This document shows, in pieces, positions 1-9,043 of a stretch of 60,657 bases of DNA. The position numbers were made by a program, and so were the translations under genes. The stretch's first letter is position 1. Each line of letters begins with the position of its first letter. The notes beneath the pieces are model-generated. The model did not search any database and had not been told where the DNA came from. It saw only the letters and a program-made list of their open reading frames with translations. The stretch is from Robinsoniella peoriensis (GTDB taxonomy: Bacteria > Bacillota > Clostridia > Lachnospirales > Lachnospiraceae), in assembly GCF_042680125.1 (NCBI RefSeq), contig NZ_JBHTNY010000046.1; one strand, given 5' to 3'.

Positions 1-31
1 CCATGTTGTCTGCTCCTTTGTTTCTTTTATT

Positions 32-710
32 TTACATGACCTTAAAATATCTGTCCAATTTATTGTAGCCTATCCAAGCCATTTCAAGTGCTTCATATTG
101 ATCCCTAAAGTTAAACAAAATGATTATTCTGTTTCCTTCATAGATCACAATCTTATCCACCAATTCAATCAGTATATTCCTGGTCAATTGCTGAATATTC
201 CGATGACGCTTAAATGACTCTATCCACTCACTATTCGTCGCCCCTTGCCAGCAGTCTCTTAACGGCCAGAATAGATTCTTCCAGGCTTTGCGCCTGCATA
301 TCATAGAAGTCCTTATACTCATAAAACTCATCTTCTGAAATCAAACCTTCTATTTTATCTCTGTAGAGCGAAGCGCTTAACTTTCTATATTTTGCTACTT
401 CATCTAATTTACTCTGTATCTCTTCACTGCCATCAAGCACTACCTCCTGTCTGATCTTTACACTATCAATTTCTTTCAGAACAGCTTCCAGCGATACGAT
501 TGTTTCGATATGTCTATTTATCGCAGTCAGTATAATATTCTGAATATCCTTTTCATAAACAGTGTGCCTTGTACAGCCTTTTTGACTGTTGTTGGAAGCA
601 CAAATGTAATATCCCGTTGTCTTTGTCTTATATTTAATCGTTCTGCAAATCAAGGCCTTCCCACAGTTGTTATTCGTCATTTTACATACCTCAAACATCT
701 CTCTTTTCAA
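32..710 (-). pseudogene. Serine recombinase C-terminal remnant (frameshifted)
   Basis: Two overlapping reading frames together give the C-terminal part of a large serine recombinase. The first frame (710 to 231) holds the zinc-ribbon region with CGKALICR and a later Cys pair (CASN, GCTRH), followed by a coiled coil rich in Glu, Lys and Ser. It ends at a TAG near 231. The sequence continues in another frame from about 250 to 32 with the family's terminal segment (LTRNILIELVDKIVIYEG). The catalytic N-terminal domain is absent, so the protein cannot be an active recombinase. It is most likely the relic of an integrated Tn4451-like or prophage-like element. The family assignment is by recognition of the zinc-ribbon pattern, not by a search. 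Confidence 0.8.
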
Positions 711-900
711 GCAAATTAAAACAATGTACTGAATAAATTATTCTGATGCATTATGTGGCAGATTGTTTTATCCAGTACCTTCTTGTGTTATCATAACCTT
801 ATTCCTAATAAATAAAGCAGCAGAAATCTCCCCTCCTAAAGTTTGATTTCTGCCGCATGCCCACAAGCTCTGTGCATAACACAGCCTTGCTTACATACTT

Positions 901-1306
901 ATGATAACCTTTACTGTGGATTTTGGCAATCCTGTTTCTCAGGATTTTTACGATAAAACAATAAATAATCTTCCATTCCATCAGCATTCCGGCTGTCATA
1001 CTATCCATGGCTACTATGACAGGAATATCAAAGCAGAGGAGGGGGCTGTTCGTCTACACATCTGCCGTGTGAAGTGCTGCCATTGTGGCTCCACCCATGC
1101 TTTACTCCCTGCTTACATTGTTCCTTATTCACAGGTTTCACTACCTGATCAAGTCGATATTATTTCCTGTTATGAAAACTCTGACAGCTACTCTGCTATC
1201 ATGGCGAAGACCTCCTCTATCGATGAAAACTGTATTTATTCCCTTATCCGACGCTATGTCCACCACTGGCTGCTGCGGGTTCTGTCTGCATCCAGAAAAC
1301 CTACCG
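901..1306 (+). pseudogene. DUF6431-type transposase-associated ORF, C-terminally truncated
   Basis: The ORF starts MITFTVDFGNPV and carries the zinc-binding pattern typical of DUF6431 proteins: CHTIHGYYDRN, then CRVKCCHCGSTHALLPAYIVP, where the Cys pairs would bind a metal. Such proteins are found in multicopy transposase-like elements of Lachnospiraceae. Homology appears to stop near 1306, where the reverse strand becomes a glycosidase fragment. The open frame runs on to 1425 only as a chimera with that fragment. Truncation of the element and of the glycosidase at the same point suggests one rearrangement joined them. Function is not known beyond the association with mobile DNA. Confidence 0.6.
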
Positions 1307-2068
1307 CCATGCGCCCGACACCATTCAGAAATCTGACGCACATAAGCGTTAGCAACCAGTTCACCGATCAGTTCATAAAAATCAATCCTCACCTGCCAGT
1401 CATTGCTCCTGCCTTCAAATATTAGTGGCAGATACGGAAATAGAGAATAGCCATATTTTTCTTCAAAAGCCTCTGGTAGCCCATCTACCCATGGTGCCAG
1501 TGCATAAGGCCATGTTTCATCCCCATGCAGATATCCTGTCTGAAGACTTGGCTCATCCGTAAATACTGCTTCGGCATTCTGATAAGCCTCCGCTAGTTCC
1601 GCCGCAATTGATTCATAGCCAACCTCAAGAAAATGTCTAACTGCACGGTGATCCAGAATATTAATATACCGACTGCGTGAGCAGACATTATGGGTCAGAT
1701 GGAACCTTCATAGGCTGATTTTACACAGAAAACAAAAAAACTTCATTCGCCTCAAGGTCACAGGCGCAATACGTATTGGTGAACGGTACCGGCTCCATCC
1801 AGTCAAACTGGATGATGCTTGAGTTCAACGTTGTACATTCCATCGGGTATTTAGCCGCCCAGACGATCTTATCTGATTCATCATCCAGATGAAATTCTGA
1901 ATGCTTTGGCTCATAAGCAATTTTTCGGCACATATAAAACCCTTTTGCCTCCCATTCCGGATGATCTTTTAAGGTGAGGCCACCTGCATATCCAGAAGGA
2001 TAGCCCTTTTCATCATAAATCCAGTAAGCAAGTCCCTGATCACTCAGCCCTGCGGGACAGCCTTTACC
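1298..2068 (-). pseudogene. Decayed glycoside hydrolase fragment
   Basis: Reading the minus strand from about 2068 gives a glycosidase-like segment containing WIYDEKGYPSGYAGG, then QFDWMEPVPF. After a frameshift near 1705 it continues as RYINILDHRAVRHFLEV, VFTDEPSLQTGYLHGDE and QISEWCRAHGGRFSG. These motifs (YDE-PSG, FTDEPS, WC-AHG) are what I recognise from large GH106/GH2-like clostridial glycosidases. Both ends are missing: one abuts the stop codon of the giant GH95-like gene, the other the truncated DUF6431 ORF. The frameshift and missing ends make it a pseudogene. It probably once belonged to the same glycan-degrading locus as its neighbour. The exact GH family is uncertain. Confidence 0.7.
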
Positions 2069-2072
2069 TGTC

Positions 2073-5000
2073 TTATTTTGTTATTTTTACGGTCCTCGCC
2101 TGTCCTTTTCTACTAAATAACTTTGTATAAGTATTTACTTTAGACTTTGGAACAGAGATTACCGCTTTTGTTGAAATTCCTTTCCATGCATTCTTTCCAA
2201 CTGAATTTAACCCTTTGGATTTAATGGTAATATTCTTCAGTCCTTTTGTACCATAGAATGCCTGGGAACCAATCTTCTTCACATTAGAACCAATGGTTAC
2301 TTTCTCCAGAGTTCTCCGGTTCTTAAATGCCTTGCTTCCAATTTCCGTAACCTTAAACTTCACTTTCTGAATGGTAACCGTAGAAGGAATGGTCAGTTTC
2401 TTTATGTTTTTATTTGTGGTTCCTGTCACTGACACGGTTTTCGATCTGGATGTAAGCTTTGTTATTTTATACTTCAGGGAACCGCTCTGGTATATCTTGC
2501 CTTTCTTCAGGCTTGTAACGGTGTCTGTACTTCCCTTTTGTACAGCTTTCTGTGCTTCTTCTGCTTTTCTCTGCGCCTCTTGTGCCGCATCTCTTGCTGC
2601 TTCTACTTTCTTTTGTACTTCTTCTGCTGCTTTTTTAGCTTCTTCAGCTTTCGCCTGGGCTTCCTGGGCTGATTTCTTTGCTTCTTCTGCTGCTTTTCGC
2701 TCTTCTTCAGCTTTTTGTCTGGCTGTTTCAGCCGCCTGTTTTTCGGCTTCTGCCTGTTTCTTTGCCTCTTCTGCCGCCTGCTTTTCGGCTTCAGCCTGTT
2801 TTCTCGCTTCTTCGGCTGCCTGTTTTTCAGCCTCTGCCTGCTTTTGAGCTTCCTCTGCTGCTGCTTTCAAACGGACAATTTCTTCTTTGGTGGCTTCTGT
2901 CTTAGACTGCGCCTCCTGGGCTGCTGTTTTCGCTGCTTCTGCGGCTTTCTTCGCCTCTTCTGCTTTTTCCTGGGCTTTCACTGCTTCTGCTCTGGCAGCC
3001 TCAGCCTTCGCCAGTGCTTCTTTTGCTGCTTCTGCATCCTGATCTGCTGCATTTTGTGCTGCTTCTGCCGCAGCCTTAGCTTCTTCAGCCGCCTTCTTTG
3101 CCGCTTCTGCTGCGATCTTTTCTTCCTCAGCTTTCTGCTGTGCCGCTTCTGCCGATGCTTTTGCTGACTCTGCATCCACCAGCATTTTCTCCAGGATATC
3201 TAACAGCTCTTCGTTATTGCCCAATTCGTGGATAATATAAGAAGTCCCCGGCTCTGTGCTAAATTCAATTGTTTTCTCTTTGGAATTTTCTGTTTCCCCG
3301 TAAGCTGTGGATACCAGACTTCCGTCTTCCCTGATCACAAATGCTCCGTCCCATGGAATAACAACTTTTGCATCCGTTCCCTTTTCACTTGTAATATGGA
3401 TGGACGGAACCGTTCCTTCTTTCATCTCTGCAGATACCAGAAATGCTCCTTTTACGCGGATATCCTGAAATTCTGCATCATTGCCTGTCCAGGTTGGGAA
3501 TGTCTTGATAAATCCATTATCGGAATAGACCATCATATCATTCAGAGCTTCCATTACCCCTACTTTTTCCCAGCCGTGAGTGTTGTCATCAACGTAATAA
3601 TTACCTGCCATTTTCTTAACTACATACTGTTTGATCTTGCTGATCAGTGTTGCCGCATCATATTGTACCCTGGCTGCATGGGTGAAGATCTTTGGCGTGT
3701 TATTTACCATATTCCAGCCGGCGCTTCCGTAGGCAGCACCGTCGTTTCCGCATACATTTACGGTATTGCGCGCTACTTCCAGTAAGTAAGGATCGGAATC
3801 AAATCCCAGTTGATCCCCTGGTTGTATTCCTTCCAGATTAACGGTTGCAGATATCGGACGGATCTTACGGTCTTCTGAAAGTCCGAATATTTCTTTTCCC
3901 AAATAATTAGAGTTTTTCTGGGAATTCGCATTAAATCCCTGATATTCATATATGCTGACTTCCATTCCGGGCAGGTGGGTGGAAATATCCTGCCATACTC
4001 CAAACTTTTCTTGTGACGGTGCTGCTTCACTGCCGATTCCAACCAGCGTATCCAACAGGTTCTGTAAATTGCCTATGGTCACATTGGGGTTGAATTCAAA
4101 AGAGCCTTCGTGGGAACCGTCAAATAGTACATAAGTATATTCGCCTGTACCGTCATATTCCGGATATTTCTCATAGTTTTTAGTATATTTTGTAGTCTGT
4201 GACTGTCCTCCTGCATCGGAGCACGGATTGTCCTTTACAAATTCATCATCTACTCTGGCACCCCGTTTTTCTACCCACTGTTCATAGAAATTAGCTGTCT
4301 TTACAAGAAAATCATATGGGGAATACAAATTTCCTGATGCAGATTCCTGCTTTTTCATCAGCCATTCCTTATCCAGTGTATAGTTGTAATATGCACAAAT
4401 CTGAGATGCACAGAACAGAGCATTAATCGTCTGGTTCAAATAAGAAGCATCATCCGATGATACTTTGAATGGCTTTAATCCTACAGGAAGCAGTAAAGCA
4501 TCCTCAAATCCGTTTTTAAAGTCTTCCTCTCTGGTTCCATAATACCAGCTGCTGATGGATTTTAAATGTTCCGGATTGGCTGCACGTTCTATTCCGGTAT
4601 CCATGTATTCAATAAACACATCAAACATTGGCTGTGAAAATTCTTTCAACCTGTTGCTGGAATATGAGCCGTAATACGGGGACTGGAAATTATAATTTAA
4701 ATGGTAGTCTCCCTGCCATCCTGAATTGTCCCTGGTTGTCCATACTCCATATAAGCCCGGTGCCTGGGAACCTTCTCTGGTACAGCAGGCAAAAATGTAT
4801 TGTGAACCATAATACAGCCTGTTTAATTCCGTGTCATGAAAGTCTGCGTAGGACAGCTGATAATAATCTTTCCACCAGTTGAGATGTTTTTCATGAAGGT
4901 TATCCACATCATCTATACTCTTTACTTCATCCAGGAGTCCCAGCACATTCTTAACTGCCAGCCCTTCTACACCATCCGCTGCATCGACTGCCTGATTTTC

Positions 5001-8000
5001 TGCACAGTCTATGGCTGTGACAACGGTTACCGTCTCTCCTGCCGGGATTTCAACGCGGATAATTCCTTCATTTTCCTGAGAAGAATATTTCAGGTTATCT
5101 GTTCCCAGTACTTTGGATGCAATGGCAAACTCGCTCATCCAATCCGCAGCCTTTACCGTCTGGCTTCCATCGCTGGTTTTCTTTATTTCATCTTCTACGT
5201 TTGATTTTCTGGTTGCCCATACTGTATCATTGCTGACTCCGGACTGGGCAATGGTCTGCGGTTTACTTAATACATTGGCATCTGTCGTTGTCTTAGCCAG
5301 GGTGTTTTTCCCCCATGGGCGGACATCTACAGTCTGTGCCTGGTCGCCCCTTGAAGTAATCTGGGTAACCATTATATTCTTATCTGCCATAAGCCAGTTT
5401 GTCATATCCACGGGAACATTTCCCATGTCCATTACGGTACGTACTTCTGCTTTTGCAATGTCCATCTCTTCCCGGAAAGGAGTAGCTTCTCTTGTCTGGG
5501 CAGCCACTGGCTCCTCCTTTTGTACCACTGCCTCTTCTGGTACAAATGCAGCTGCCTCAGCAGATACATATTCCTCTTCTGCATATCTTATAGATTCCGC
5601 CTGTCCTGCTGCCATGGCCTGCTCCTGATATACAGGATATTCTTCTACCGGCATTACGACTTTCGGTGTCTCCTGATTGTTAAATGCATAAATCTTACCG
5701 ATTCTGGCTCTCTGATCCGATGCCGGAGTCTGCTGCCCCTGGCTAACGTTTACTCTGATATAACGGGCTTCTGCAAGTTCCGGTAATTGAATCGTTACTT
5801 CGCCTGCCCGGTTATCGGTATAATTACCAATTTCATCCCAGGATTCGCCGTCCTTACTGAGCTCTACGTTAAACTGCTTAGCCCGGAATCTGCGATATCC
5901 GATATTTCCTTCCGCATCCGTATACTTGCTGTTATCCGCATTTACAGCTCCCCCTGCTGCAAGATCCTGAACCAGGGCTTCTGCTCCTGCAAATAATATT
6001 CCTACTTCATCAAAAGACTTCACCTCACCCAGATCCACTTTTGCCCATTGAGGCATTTGTGCATGAACGCTGATCCAGCCGTTATAATCGTTGATTCCGT
6101 TTTTATCCAGTTTTATAAAATTATCTGATATCAGGGTTTCCTGAGTTGTGTAAGGATCGGAGGAGGTGGTAACAGAAGCTCCCTTGTCCGCCATTGTAAG
6201 GCTGTTTGCAAAGTCATCATCCTGATAAAGTTCAAACTGGCTGATGCGTGCTCTTGCTTCCCCGCCGTCTTCTCCGGATGCTTTTGTAATATGTAATCTC
6301 ACATACTTCACGCTTACCGGATAAAGCATCTTCCTGTCTGTGACATCTTCCTGGTTATCCACTACCTGGTCAACTGTTACCCATTTTTCACCGTCTCTGC
6401 TGATTTCCAGTTTGAAATCCCTGGTGTTATAGACAGCACCTTTTCCGGTAGTTGCATTGTGATGTTTCACATGCCAGCGGCTAAACTGGATCATTTCCGG
6501 GAAACTCAGCTGGAGATACTGCTCCTGCCCGAGCATGGATACCCAGCCTTCAAACGCTTTTTCTTTCGAATCATCTGTGTACTGGTACACACCGCCTACC
6601 GCGTTTTTCCCTTCATATCCTTCGCTCTCAGAACTAACGCTGACTTCTGCTTTATATGCCACGTTGTACTGTGCCTCTTCCGGAGCAATTACCTCTTTGT
6701 TGTCATCCGGCTCCGGTTCCACAGGTGTAAACTCTAATGGCATGGAATATAATGGATTTTCATCATTGTTAAAAGCATATACTTTAAGAATCCGTGCCCT
6801 GTCATTTGCACTTTGCTCTGATTTCCCGATATCCACCCTGAGATATCTTGCCGATATAGGCTTGCTCAGTTTATTGTCGTAAATACTTGCCTTATTTCCT
6901 GTGATATCGTCCAGTACATCCCAGTTTGTTCCGTCTGCACTAACGGAAACCTTATAATTATTTGTAGTAAACTTTTGATATCCCGGAGCATTTTTATTTC
7001 CCGTTGCGTACAGATCATCCATATGTGCCTGCATTCCCATATGTAAAATCGCAATTTCATCTATAGACCGTTCCGTCCCAAGATCAATCTGTGCCCAGTG
7101 GGGCTTTACATTTGTGTTGCTGACCCATCCGCAATAGTCATTTCCGCCGTTTCCTTCCGTATACCAGTTATTATTAATCATATTATCACCGGTTCGCGCC
7201 TCATTCATAATGCTGGAAACCTTCGCCTGTGCCCCTGCATCCAAAGTGGCATAACTGGTACCGTAGTTGTCATCCATATAGATTTCAAACTGGCTGATTC
7301 TTGCTCTTGCAGTCTGGTCATCTTCTTGGGAAGCTTTTGTAATATTTAATTTTACATAGCGCGCCTGATGGTCATAAAGCAGCCTTCTGTCTGTCACATC
7401 CGCTTTATTGCCGGTCACAGAATCAACCTTTGTCCAGTTCACGCCATCCGCACTGGTCTGCAGATCAAAAGAATCTGTATTTCTGTCTGCTCCTTTCCGG
7501 GATGTATAATTATCATGCTTCACATGCCAGCGGTTAAATTTAGTGGATACCTTCAGATCCACTATCAGATACTGTTCCTGTCCGATATCAGATACCCATC
7601 CTTCTGCCTGGGTTACGCCGCCCACGGCTTTTTCAGCTTCATGCCCCTGGGTCTGGCTGCTTGCATAAGCCGGCATCTGGTATACTTTATTATAGGGATG
7701 TTCCGATCCTTTATTATCGATAATCGGCATCTGGTATTCATCATTTTTGTAATAGCCTTCCAGTTGCCCGATTCTGGCAATTCCATCATCCCCTTCAGCA
7801 GTCGCTTGGGTAATATAGATCCGAAGATACCGGAAGCTCTGTGCCGGATTTAATTTTACTTCCGTACTGTCGGCTTCATTGCCAGTGATTTTTTCTACTG
7901 TAACCCAGTCTTCTTCCCCTGCATTTTCCGGCTTGATGCCATTCTTTAAAGTCTGAATCTCAAAATCCTTTGTATTGCGCCCGCTTCCCTTGCCGGACGT

Positions 8001-8624
8001 GTAATTGTCATGGCGCACAACCAGACGGTCCATAATCTCATTAAATCCCAGATCATATAAAATCCACTGGGGTGTACCTGTTTCTGCTGCTTCCCAGCCC
8101 GTAAAGTTTTCACCGTCTCCATTTAAATTTTTCAAATATAATCCTCCAGCAGTCAGCGCTGCCCCATGGTCCCGGGACTCAGAACTGGCTTTGACCTGGC
8201 TGCCATAAATCAGGTTATATTCATGTCCTGCTTCAGCAGGGATTATTGTCAGCCCGCCCCCCGTTATAATCTGCGGTGTTCTTCCCACATACCCAAAATA
8301 CAGTGAATTGTCTGACCAGAAATCATTGGATGATAAAAGCCAGGTTTTTTCCGTATCATTTCCATAAGAGGTGGCACCGATTTCTCCATTTCCCAAAAGT
8401 GCGGTACTGGGCATTTGCTGCGTGATAGCCTGATCATATTTTGTATTCGTCCAGACCGCTTTATCCGCAAATGTATCCATAATTCCGGAAATCTTTTCCC
8501 ACTGCGCATCGCTGCTTCCACCTTCTGCCTTCGCCGTAAATGCCGGGCTGATACATGGTACCAGCATTGCCGTGCATAAAATTCCGGCCAATCCCTGCCA
8601 TACTTTTCTTTTCTTCCTTCTCAT
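2073..8624 (-). CDS. Giant secreted GH95-like glycosidase with five discoidin modules, coiled coil and LRR
   Basis: About 2183 aa. Residue numbers here count from an upstream ATG at 8639, but Met6 (8624) is the better start: GGGGG lies 7 nt before it and it begins the signal peptide MRRKKRKVWQG...FTAKA. Residues 75-135 resemble the start of GH95 enzymes (ALLGNGEIGATSYG). Then come five F5/8C (CBM32-like) modules at about 140-297, 318-460, 461-632, 658-810 and 811-992. The GH95-like part resumes at about 1060-1810, with HLNYNFQSPYYG (N1315, N1317) matching the Asn-x-Asn catalytic motif. Residues 1815-2035 are an Ala/Glu/Lys coiled coil with 14-residue repeats, and 2045-2188 resemble BspA-type LRR. 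No LPXTG anchor is seen. Expected role: cell-surface cleavage of alpha-fucosyl or alpha-galactosyl glycans. Substrate is inferred from family only. Confidence 0.85.
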   Translation of the reverse strand: MRRKKRKVWQGLAGILCTAMLVPCISPAFTAKAEGGSSDAQWEKISGIMDTFADKAVWTNTKYDQAITQQMPSTALLGNGEIGATSYGNDTEKTWLLSSNDFWSDNSLYFGYVGRTPQIITGGGLTIIPAEAGHEYNLIYGSQVKASSESRDHGAALTAGGLYLKNLNGDGENFTGWEAAETGTPQWILYDLGFNEIMDRLVVRHDNYTSGKGSGRNTKDFEIQTLKNGIKPENAGEEDWVTVEKITGNEADSTEVKLNPAQSFRYLRIYITQATAEGDDGIARIGQLEGYYKNDEYQMPIIDNKGSEHPYNKVYQMPAYASSQTQGHEAEKAVGGVTQAEGWVSDIGQEQYLIVDLKVSTKFNRWHVKHDNYTSRKGADRNTDSFDLQTSADGVNWTKVDSVTGNKADVTDRRLLYDHQARYVKLNITKASQEDDQTARARISQFEIYMDDNYGTSYATLDAGAQAKVSSIMNEARTGDNMINNNWYTEGNGGNDYCGWVSNTNVKPHWAQIDLGTERSIDEIAILHMGMQAHMDDLYATGNKNAPGYQKFTTNNYKVSVSADGTNWDVLDDITGNKASIYDNKLSKPISARYLRVDIGKSEQSANDRARILKVYAFNNDENPLYSMPLEFTPVEPEPDDNKEVIAPEEAQYNVAYKAEVSVSSESEGYEGKNAVGGVYQYTDDSKEKAFEGWVSMLGQEQYLQLSFPEMIQFSRWHVKHHNATTGKGAVYNTRDFKLEISRDGEKWVTVDQVVDNQEDVTDRKMLYPVSVKYVRLHITKASGEDGGEARARISQFELYQDDDFANSLTMADKGASVTTSSDPYTTQETLISDNFIKLDKNGINDYNGWISVHAQMPQWAKVDLGEVKSFDEVGILFAGAEALVQDLAAGGAVNADNSKYTDAEGNIGYRRFRAKQFNVELSKDGESWDEIGNYTDNRAGEVTIQLPELAEARYIRVNVSQGQQTPASDQRARIGKIYAFNNQETPKVVMPVEEYPVYQEQAMAAGQAESIRYAEEEYVSAEAAAFVPEEAVVQKEEPVAAQTREATPFREEMDIAKAEVRTVMDMGNVPVDMTNWLMADKNIMVTQITSRGDQAQTVDVRPWGKNTLAKTTTDANVLSKPQTIAQSGVSNDTVWATRKSNVEDEIKKTSDGSQTVKAADWMSEFAIASKVLGTDNLKYSSQENEGIIRVEIPAGETVTVVTAIDCAENQAVDAADGVEGLAVKNVLGLLDEVKSIDDVDNLHEKHLNWWKDYYQLSYADFHDTELNRLYYGSQYIFACCTREGSQAPGLYGVWTTRDNSGWQGDYHLNYNFQSPYYGSYSSNRLKEFSQPMFDVFIEYMDTGIERAANPEHLKSISSWYYGTREEDFKNGFEDALLLPVGLKPFKVSSDDASYLNQTINALFCASQICAYYNYTLDKEWLMKKQESASGNLYSPYDFLVKTANFYEQWVEKRGARVDDEFVKDNPCSDAGGQSQTTKYTKNYEKYPEYDGTGEYTYVLFDGSHEGSFEFNPNVTIGNLQNLLDTLVGIGSEAAPSQEKFGVWQDISTHLPGMEVSIYEYQGFNANSQKNSNYLGKEIFGLSEDRKIRPISATVNLEGIQPGDQLGFDSDPYLLEVARNTVNVCGNDGAAYGSAGWNMVNNTPKIFTHAARVQYDAATLISKIKQYVVKKMAGNYYVDDNTHGWEKVGVMEALNDMMVYSDNGFIKTFPTWTGNDAEFQDIRVKGAFLVSAEMKEGTVPSIHITSEKGTDAKVVIPWDGAFVIREDGSLVSTAYGETENSKEKTIEFSTEPGTSYIIHELGNNEELLDILEKMLVDAESAKASAEAAQQKAEEEKIAAEAAKKAAEEAKAAAEAAQNAADQDAEAAKEALAKAEAARAEAVKAQEKAEEAKKAAEAAKTAAQEAQSKTEATKEEIVRLKAAAEEAQKQAEAEKQAAEEARKQAEAEKQAAEEAKKQAEAEKQAAETARQKAEEERKAAEEAKKSAQEAQAKAEEAKKAAEEVQKKVEAARDAAQEAQRKAEEAQKAVQKGSTDTVTSLKKGKIYQSGSLKYKITKLTSRSKTVSVTGTTNKNIKKLTIPSTVTIQKVKFKVTEIGSKAFKNRRTLEKVTIGSNVKKIGSQAFYGTKGLKNITIKSKGLNSVGKNAWKGISTKAVISVPKSKVNTYTKLFSRKGQARTVKITK

Positions 8625-8815
8625 AAATGAAACCCCCATTCCTTTTTTTCACAGTGAGACTAATCAAAACGCTTCCATGCAGCTGACCGTAATACCCTTT
8701 ACTGTGATATTCATAAGTATAACAAATGGATTTTTCTTAGGAAATGCACATTCCTGAACAATGATGTGGAAAATCCGGAACAGTTTTTTGTTTTCTGACG
8801 CAAAAACACCGGAAA

Positions 8816-8968
8816 TTGGGTTTAGTTGATAAAAAACGCTTTGTAAAGGGAGACAGTGTACGGAAAGATGCAGATGCTGGTAAGGGACAAGGACTTCATC
8901 GGCTTGCCGCAAAACTGGCATTTTCTAACCTTCCCAGAGCATTTTGGGGCGGCACACGAGAATTCATT
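8816..8968 (+). repeat. Large hairpin element, left arm only (copy R1)
   Basis: The stretch begins TTGGGTTTAGTTGATAAAAA and contains the family landmarks ACGCTTTGT, GTGTACGGAAAGATG, GGCTTGCCGCA and TTTTCTAACCTTCCCAGAGC, then GGCGGCAC, in the order seen in the full copies at 29.3 and 30.0 kb. The apex and the whole right arm are missing; similarity ends near 8968. The arm-specific segment after GGAAAGATG differs from every other copy. It sits between the giant GH95-like gene and the reverse transcriptase gene. Confidence 0.75.
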
Positions 8969-9002
8969 GCAACATTGTCAAGTGATGAGTTGAATTTGGG
9001 CA

Positions 9003-9036
9003 TAAAAAAGACCACATCTGTTTAAGATGTAGCCTT
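9003..9036 (-). terminator. Probable terminator of the reverse transcriptase gene
   Basis: On the minus strand, GCTACATCT-TAAAC-AGATGTGGT forms a 9-bp hairpin with G-T pairs and is followed by CTTTTTTATG. It lies just past the stop codon of the RT gene at 9044. Confidence 0.7.
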
Positions 9037-9043
9037 TACGAAA

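Noticed and set aside
2371..3175. Several long ORFs opposite and in shifted frames to the coiled-coil region, rich in Cys, Ser, Phe or Gln-Lys
   Set aside because: They arise from the repetitive GCN/GAN codons of the coiled coil on the other strand. They have no ribosome sites or recognisable domains.
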